DNA of 64,000 nt from Mucilaginibacter auburnensis (lineage in GTDB: Bacteria > Bacteroidota > Bacteroidia > Sphingobacteriales > Sphingobacteriaceae): positions 1,178,001 to 1,242,000 of the forward strand of contig NZ_PGFJ01000002.1 of the NCBI RefSeq assembly GCF_002797815.1, written 5' to 3'. The notes below the pieces were generated by a model. The model searched no databases and was not told the DNA's origin. It saw nothing but the letters and a program-made list of their open reading frames with translations. The translations under genes were made by a program, and so were the position numbers. Shown here piece by piece: positions 59,082 through 64,000 of the stretch (its first letter is position 1; every line of letters begins with the position of its first letter).

Positions 59082-60161
59082 ATGTCACACCTTTTCTCAC
59101 CTATAAAAATTAAAAACGTTGAGTTTAAAAACCGTTTGGTGGTATCGCCCATGTGCGAGTACAGCGCAGAAGATGGTTTTGCCAATAACTGGCATCTGGT
59201 GCATTTAGGCAGCAGGGCAGTTGGCGGCGCAGGATTGATCATTACCGAAGCCACTGCCGTATCCCCCGAGGGCCGCATCAGCTACGCCGATCTGGGCATC
59301 TATATGGATGAGCACATCCCATTACTAAAAGAGATAACCGATTTTATACATGAGCATGGCTCTGTAGCGGGTATACAACTGGCGCACGCGGGCAGAAAGG
59401 CAAGTCACGAAGTGCCATGGAAAGGCAACGCGCAACTGCTTCCGGACGATCCGCACGGCTGGCAAACTTACGGACCAAGCGCAATACCTTTCAGCGAGGG
59501 ACAAGAACCGCCCATTGAGCTGGATAAAGCCGGCATTGAAAAAGTAAAGTCAGATTTTAAAGCAGCAGCCAAACGCGCTTTGGAAGCTGGTTTTAAAGTG
59601 ATAGAGCTACATGGCGCGCACGGTTACCTGCTGCATCAATTTTATTCGCCTATCAGCAACCAACGTACCGATGAGTATGGTGGTAGCTTTGAAAACCGCA
59701 TCCGTTTATTGCTGGAGGTTATTGATGTTGTGCAGGAAGTCTGGCCTGCAGAAAATCCGCTGTTTGTGCGACTTTCTGCAACCGACTGGACCGAGGGTGG
59801 ATGGGACGTTAACGACTCAATTAAACTGGCAGAAATACTAAAAAATAAAGGCGTTGACCTGATAGATACTTCTACAGGCGGCAACATTTTGGCGCGCATT
59901 CCACTTACCCCCGGTTACCAGGTGGAGTATGCCGATGCGGTACGCAAAACAGGCATCCTTACAGGCGCTGTTGGCTTGATAACCACGCCTCAGCAAGCCG
60001 AAGAAATTTTGCAGGAAGGTAAAGCCGATATGATATTTATGGCCCGCGAGTTTCTGCGCGATCCTTATTTCCCATTACATGCCGCACACGCCCTTGGCGA
60101 TGATGTGAAATGGCCAAGCCAATACGAGCGTGCTAAGCCGCGTGTTGTGCACGGTAGCTAA
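59082..60161 (+). CDS. namA: NADPH dehydrogenase (old yellow enzyme, YqjM-like)
   Basis: A 359-residue FMN TIM-barrel ene-reductase. YqjM-class marks: RLVVSPMCEYSAEDG near residue 20 (Cys of the CxY motif), VGGAGLIITEATAVSPEGRI near 47, AGIQLAHAGRKAS near 98, IELHGAHGYLLHQFYSP near 172 (HGAH substrate pair) and RTDEYGGSFENRIRLLLEV near 195. It reduces electrophilic C=C bonds of enals, enones or nitro compounds with NADPH. It stands alone, downstream of the REP/RAYT element. Confidence 0.95.
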   Translation: MSHLFSPIKIKNVEFKNRLVVSPMCEYSAEDGFANNWHLVHLGSRAVGGAGLIITEATAVSPEGRISYADLGIYMDEHIPLLKEITDFIHEHGSVAGIQLAHAGRKASHEVPWKGNAQLLPDDPHGWQTYGPSAIPFSEGQEPPIELDKAGIEKVKSDFKAAAKRALEAGFKVIELHGAHGYLLHQFYSPISNQRTDEYGGSFENRIRLLLEVIDVVQEVWPAENPLFVRLSATDWTEGGWDVNDSIKLAEILKNKGVDLIDTSTGGNILARIPLTPGYQVEYADAVRKTGILTGAVGLITTPQQAEEILQEGKADMIFMAREFLRDPYFPLHAAHALGDDVKWPSQYERAKPRVVHGS

Positions 60162-60199
60162 CAGCGCGCTTTAAACATTAAGGCGTATTATGGGTTAGG

Positions 60200-60691
60200 A
60201 TGGTAATGACTACGCGATTACCATCCTATCTTAACTTTAACCATGCCACTTACGCCTGGCAACCGGATGTTGACTACCGCAAGCATCCTGATCTTTACCG
60301 TGTTGGCAAAGGCGAACAAGGTGTGCTGATCTGCGAACCTTACAAAAGTGAGATAGGTCAGCACTGGCGTTTTAAAACAGTTGAAATCGCTGAGAAGAGC
60401 AGCACGGTAATACTCAAGATGTTTGAAGACTATCTGGCAGCTAACGATTTTGTTGGCGCTGATATGGCCCGCAAATTTTTGCAGATGGGCTATACACGTG
60501 CCCGCAGGTACGCCAACTACAAAGGCGGCAAAAAGTATGATGCCGAACACAATTACGCACAGTTAGAACGCGGCACCGGCGACCCCGAAAAGGCGAAAGC
60601 AGCAGCCATATTTTACGAGAAATACAAAACTGCCGAAGCCAACCAACAATACGCCGCAATGAAAAAGCATTGGAAGCATGAAAGGGGTTAA
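60200..60691 (+). CDS. DUF4385 family protein
   Basis: A 163-residue soluble protein of DUF4385: [52 protein letters not shown] and the repetitive [20 protein letters not shown]. The basic composition suggests nucleic-acid binding. Function unknown. The last 14 nt overlap the DUF2256 gene start, so the two are coupled. Confidence 0.88.
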   Translation: MVMTTRLPSYLNFNHATYAWQPDVDYRKHPDLYRVGKGEQGVLICEPYKSEIGQHWRFKTVEIAEKSSTVILKMFEDYLAANDFVGADMARKFLQMGYTRARRYANYKGGKKYDAEHNYAQLERGTGDPEKAKAAAIFYEKYKTAEANQQYAAMKKHWKHERG

Positions 60692-60821
60692 AAAGCAGGA
60701 TCTGCCGCAAAAGATCTGTGCGGTTTGCGGTAGGCCATTTAGCTGGCGCAAAAAATGGGAGAAGGTTTGGGATGAAGTAAAATACTGTTCAGAAAAATGC
60801 AAACGCAGCAAGAACCTTTAA
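60678..60821 (+). CDS. DUF2256 family zinc-ribbon protein (47 aa)
   Basis: A small gene starting at ATG 60678, inside the end of DUF4385, and ending at TAA 60819-60821, inside the start of the next gene. It reads [20 protein letters not shown] followed by [20 protein letters not shown] and CKRSKNL. The two cysteine pairs and the [16 protein letters not shown] block are diagnostic of DUF2256. The role of the family is unknown; it often occurs near photolyase-like genes, which are absent here. Confidence 0.88.
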   Translation: MKGVKKQDLPQKICAVCGRPFSWRKKWEKVWDEVKYCSEKCKRSKNL

Positions 60822-61297
60822 TACTTACCCTGCAACTAGATGCCCAAAGCGAAGCGTTTTTTAATGAACAGCGCCAACGCTACTTTCCGCCGGAGCGTAA
60901 TTTTTTGAATGCGCACCTCACTTTATTCCACCAGCTGCCAAACACAGATGAAACAAGGGAATACTTTGAAAGTATAACCCAAGCGCCATTTAAATTGCAG
61001 GTTACCGGGCTAATGAGCTTAGGCGGAGGTGTGGCGTATAAGATTGAAAGTGCTGCATTGCTTGGTCTTCGCAAAACTTTGGCGGATCATTTTATAGAGG
61101 TATTGATACCGCAAGACAGGCAAGGTTTTCGTCCGCATATTACTGTACAAAACAAAGTGTTACCCGAGCAGGCTAAAGAGTTATTAAATAACTTGCAAGA
61201 GCAGTTTCAGCCCTTTAAAGCAGAAGCCCTCGGTTTAAACTTATGGGCCTATTTAGGCGGCCCGTGGCGGCATGATGCTTATTACGCTTTTAAATAA
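60797..61297 (+). CDS. 2'-5' RNA ligase superfamily (2H phosphoesterase) protein
   Basis: A 166-residue 2H-phosphoesterase-like protein with the two HxT motifs: [10 protein letters not shown] near residue 47 and [12 protein letters not shown] near 113. Such enzymes act on cyclic phosphates or RNA ends; the actual substrate is not known. ATG 60797 overlaps the DUF2256 gene by 25 nt, making a tightly coupled three-gene cluster. A hairpin terminator follows at 61311-61335. Confidence 0.88.
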   Translation: MQTQQEPLILTLQLDAQSEAFFNEQRQRYFPPERNFLNAHLTLFHQLPNTDETREYFESITQAPFKLQVTGLMSLGGGVAYKIESAALLGLRKTLADHFIEVLIPQDRQGFRPHITVQNKVLPEQAKELLNNLQEQFQPFKAEALGLNLWAYLGGPWRHDAYYAFK

Positions 61298-61310
61298 CTC
61301 CATAAACAGC

Positions 61311-61335
61311 GAAAGCCACCCAAACGGTGGCTTTC
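61311..61335. terminator. Terminator after the 2H phosphoesterase gene
   Basis: GAAAGCCACC (61311-61320), loop CAAAC, GGTGGCTTTC (61326-61335): perfect 10-bp stem, followed by ATTGTTTT. It may serve both converging genes. Confidence 0.85.
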
Positions 61336-61354
61336 ATTGTTTTAAACTATAATT

Positions 61355-61570
61355 TTACAATTCGGCGTCGTCGTAGCGCTCTTTGTCATCAAGGTAGCCG
61401 TGGCTATTGTAACGACTGCCATCCTGCTCTTGCTGACTGCTGTTCCTCCTTGTGGCGCCTTCCTGTTGTTCCTGGTGGTTGCCGTGGTTAATATGCTGTT
61501 TCTTGCTGTTCTGTTCTTGTGAGTTCAAACGCTGGTTTTGCTCCTCACTGTTTCTCATGTTATTATTCAT
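61355..61570 (-). CDS. Small hydrophilic low-complexity protein
   Basis: A 71-residue protein very rich in Q, N, E and S (NSEEQNQRLNSQEQNSKKQH, then INHGNHQEQQEGATRR), ending in GYLDDKERYDDAEL. It has no hydrophobic core, so it is probably intrinsically disordered. Similar short proteins are frequent in Sphingobacteriaceae and may be stress-related. The evidence is the isolated clean frame and the clear start; no known family. Confidence 0.6.
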   Translation of the reverse strand: MNNNMRNSEEQNQRLNSQEQNSKKQHINHGNHQEQQEGATRRNSSQQEQDGSRYNSHGYLDDKERYDDAEL

Positions 61571-61782
61571 AATGTAGAATTATTTGGTTATGAATAACAT
61601 ACGTAAACCATAATGGTTTGTATTTAGCCCTCGCGTACATCAGAATTACAGTTTTTGCAGCGATGCACCATTTTCACTGAAAAAATTTAATTAATAGGTA
61701 TTTATACCCATCAAAACCCTCAACACTCCTCATTGATTGCCACGCGTTTAAGCCTGAATTTTGGAGAAAAAACCAATCACCA

Positions 61783-63420
61783 ATGACAACACCTTTATTA
61801 AAAGTCTTCAAACCTATCCTTCTCCTGTTAATGGCAGCATCCGTGTTGTTCGCCTGCAAAAAAGAGAAAGTGGACAACACACCTGTCGCTACAGAAACGC
61901 CGCAGGTTACCAACATTCAGCCTAAAAACCCGCAGCCCGGTGATGTAGTTACCGTAACCGGAACCGGTTTTGGCACCACCGCTACTGATGTTAAAGTTAC
62001 CATCGGCAGCAAAACTGTAACTATTTCGAGCGTAACGGCTACCGAAATTAAATTTACTGTACCGGCTGATCTAACGTCGGGAGATCTGGCGGTGGCTATT
62101 AAAGATGTTAAAGCCGCCATTAAAGATCCGCAAGGCATGGCAATAACCGTTACGCCTAAACCTGTTACTACGCCAACCTTTACAGCAATGTCGCCCACCA
62201 GCGGCAAAACCGGCGACGTGATCACACTAACAGGTACCAACTTCAGCACACTGGCCAGTGACAATAAAGTATTTTTTGCCACCAACACAGGCGGCACAGT
62301 TGTATTAGGCACTATTAAAACAGTTACCGCCACACAAATTACGGTTGAGGTACCCGCAAGCGCTATCACCGGGGGAATTTTGATAGATGTTAAGGGTACC
62401 AATGCCGTACCTGCTGCCGGCTTCAGCACTACTTTTACAGTTACTACTACCACCGGTTCGGGCACTAATAATGTTGCCTACATCAACAGTATTTCGGGCA
62501 AGCTGAACTTCAGCAAAATTGCTACCAGCACCAATGAGATTGCCGAAATGTATTATGATAAAGTAAAAAACTATATCTACTACAGCGACTACAGCCTACT
62601 TAACCAAACCAACAATAAACTATACAAGCAAGACCCTACCGGTAACAATCCGGCTGTTGTTTTTACTGCCGATGCACGTATTACCAAAGTGGTAAAAATT
62701 GCAACCGACGCACAAGGCAATGTTTACACATTACAATATATTGATAGTACCCCAAGCAATTACGATGTCTACAAAATATCTGCAGATGGCAGTACTGTAA
62801 CTGAAATTAAAAAGAATTTTGATATATCAGCTAATAGCTCAAGCAGGTACTTCTTTTTTGTAAATGCTGCTAATGAAATATGTATCCGTCCTGATTTTAA
62901 GATTACCCAATCGGGTGAAATAATCAGCACCAAGGCAAATGCATTGTTTGGCTTGCAGCAGTTTGCAGGTGGGGCGTATTACAACAGTTCAACCGCTTAT
63001 TTGGTTCAAGATCCTAACAATACATCAATAGCTAACAAAGCAACATTTATTAAATGGAACCTCGCTGATGGCACCGTGGCCGATGCCGGTTTTACGTTGA
63101 AAGATTTATTTAATGCTGATGATGCCAACCAGTTCAGCACCAACAATAACATCTCTAAGCTTAAAATAACAGCTGACGACAGTGACAATTTATACGCGCT
63201 AATGGATCACTCCTATATAAGCGGCCAAATTACCAAAACATGGATGATACGCAAGGCCAAAGCCGGAAGCTCTGCATCAACACTGTTAGGAACCTTTGCT
63301 ATCAAGTTCCCAAGTCTTGACCTTACAGATTACCTGGGTGCAGTAATATTTGTATCAGATGCTCGCGGCAACCTGTATATCAAAGCCAATCAAAAAGATA
63401 TCATCAGGATCAGTCAATAG
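61783..63420 (+). CDS. IPT/TIG-domain lipoprotein
   Basis: A 545-residue lipoprotein with lipobox LFAC (Cys25) and two IPT/TIG (Ig-like) domains: about 40-120 (VTNIQPKNPQPGDVVTVTGT, GFG, IKFTVPADLTSGDLAVAI) and about 125-220 (FTAMSPTSGKTGDVITLTGT, NFSTL). The rest (about 230-545) has repeated strands such as IATDAQGNVYTLQYIDSTPS and VSDARGNLYIKA, like a propeller. Typical of Bacteroidota surface glycan-binding lipoproteins, but no SusC/D genes are in view. The next lipoprotein starts 100 nt downstream. Confidence 0.88.
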   Translation: MTTPLLKVFKPILLLLMAASVLFACKKEKVDNTPVATETPQVTNIQPKNPQPGDVVTVTGTGFGTTATDVKVTIGSKTVTISSVTATEIKFTVPADLTSGDLAVAIKDVKAAIKDPQGMAITVTPKPVTTPTFTAMSPTSGKTGDVITLTGTNFSTLASDNKVFFATNTGGTVVLGTIKTVTATQITVEVPASAITGGILIDVKGTNAVPAAGFSTTFTVTTTTGSGTNNVAYINSISGKLNFSKIATSTNEIAEMYYDKVKNYIYYSDYSLLNQTNNKLYKQDPTGNNPAVVFTADARITKVVKIATDAQGNVYTLQYIDSTPSNYDVYKISADGSTVTEIKKNFDISANSSSRYFFFVNAANEICIRPDFKITQSGEIISTKANALFGLQQFAGGAYYNSSTAYLVQDPNNTSIANKATFIKWNLADGTVADAGFTLKDLFNADDANQFSTNNNISKLKITADDSDNLYALMDHSYISGQITKTWMIRKAKAGSSASTLLGTFAIKFPSLDLTDYLGAVIFVSDARGNLYIKANQKDIIRISQ

Positions 63421-63520
63421 TAAAAATATCCCTCCAACATCTCTTATAGCCACCTCTCTCATATCTGCGGGAGGGGCTGGCGGAGGGGTTAAATAGATCG
63501 ATCACAATAAAACTAAACTC

Positions 63521-64000
63521 ATGAAAAAGCTTATTTTAAACACATTGGCTGTTGCATTACTTTTAACGACTGCCTGTAAAAAAGACAATAACAATAATGA
63601 AATTGCCACGGGCGGAGCAGCTACAGTTACCGCGAGTAACTACGGCTTTGATGGCTCTGCAAGTCTGGGTAAATTTTCGTCAACCAAGGCGGGCATAACG
63701 CAGGTTAGCATAAACGGGGTAACCACCTTTAACGTTACTGCCATACGCGATGGCGGTAACGAATCTATCACGCTCGTTCTGCTTAAAAAAGCCGCTGTTG
63801 GTAAGATACAGTTTGGTTCACAGCTGGCAAACGGCGGTATCATCATCAGTAAAGATTACACCAAGGCGGGCGATGGCGCTTTAAATTATTCAACCGATAA
63901 TAACGGTACCACCATGAGCGGTGGTGGCGAGGTCAACTTTACCAAGGTTGATGGCAATAATGTTGAGGGCACCTTTTACGCTGTGGCTTACAACAATGCT
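63521..64000 (+). CDS. Lipoprotein of unknown function (cut by the window end)
   Basis: The frame is open from ATG 63521 to the end (160 codons). MKKLILNTLAVALLLTTACK gives a signal peptide with lipobox TTAC (Cys19). The remainder (KDNNNNEIATGGAATVTASN, ASLGKFSSTKAGITQVSING, EVNFTKVDGNNVEGTFYAVA) is a beta-rich domain of the DUF6252/lipocalin-like type often found in Bacteroidota. The 3' end is not visible. Confidence 0.8.
   Translation, partial: MKKLILNTLAVALLLTTACKKDNNNNEIATGGAATVTASNYGFDGSASLGKFSSTKAGITQVSINGVTTFNVTAIRDGGNESITLVLLKKAAVGKIQFGSQLANGGIIISKDYTKAGDGALNYSTDNNGTTMSGGGEVNFTKVDGNNVEGTFYAVAYNNA

Noticed and set aside
61917..62465. 182-codon minus-strand frame inside the IPT/TIG lipoprotein
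   Set aside because: V/T-rich translation is the complement of repetitive Ig-like codons; the plus-strand lipoprotein explains the region.

Overview
The window looks like chromosomal DNA of a Bacteroidota member, most likely a Sphingobacteriaceae soil or plant-associated genus such as Mucilaginibacter or Pedobacter. The signs are TAnnTTTG -7 promoter boxes with few Shine-Dalgarno sequences, many exported lipoproteins, a 652-residue GyrB, a 492-residue single-chain glycyl-tRNA synthetase, LytTR and 7TMR-DISM sensor systems, tandem SIMPL proteins and many intergenic foldback repeats. The genus is inferred from gene content. No rRNA, tRNA, CRISPR array, prophage or intact insertion sequence was seen.

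Layout. 1-320 holds a duplicated foldback repeat. 321-6316 carries a secreted sorbosone-dehydrogenase-like protein, a LuxR regulator behind a 42-nt palindrome, gyrB, an OmpH-like lipoprotein, guanine deaminase and Hsp15. 6450-7352 holds an orphan UPF0175 antitoxin, the wreck of its PIN toxin, and DoxX. 7687-10356 has dapD and the overlapping genes for a GT9 glycosyltransferase, TsaC and a cytochrome b5-like protein. 10530-14482 on the minus strand has a PfkB kinase, two hydrolases and an ECF sigma / 90-aa protein / ClpP operon. 14697-16334 is a PAS protein with a HisKA-like helix but no ATPase domain.

16388-21615 is a sulfane-sulfur island: TauE exporter, persulfide dioxygenase-rhodanese, a split YeeE/YedE thiosulfate transporter, a TlpA-like thioredoxin, a DUF983 protein and a Crp/Fnr regulator. 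Two near-identical GTGAC-N4-GTCAC palindromes lie at matching distances from two of its promoters. A hybrid histidine kinase follows. 24086-29190 is a fucoside-utilisation operon (FAH-family hydrolase, esterase, GH29 fucosidase, aldo/keto reductase). 29328-35769 holds exported proteins of unknown role, a cupin, an EamA exporter, an acetyltransferase and an M15 peptidase.

35892-39351 has glyS, a second TauE gene bracketed by dispersed repeats, tadA and csaA. Next come tandem SIMPL paralogues, an SDR-MFS pair, pirin, OsmC, an acyltransferase, two TPR proteins (one a histidine kinase), a LiaF-LytS-LytTR envelope-stress operon and the agmatine-to-putrescine pair aguB-aguA. 54774-58062 holds a flippase-like membrane protein, an SDR, a small coiled-coil gene with a frameshifted paralogue, and a tail-less SSB. 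58070-58980 is a REP/RAYT element with a frameshifted transposase. The window ends with an old-yellow-enzyme reductase, an overlapping DUF4385-DUF2256-2H phosphoesterase cluster, and two lipoproteins, the last cut by the window end.
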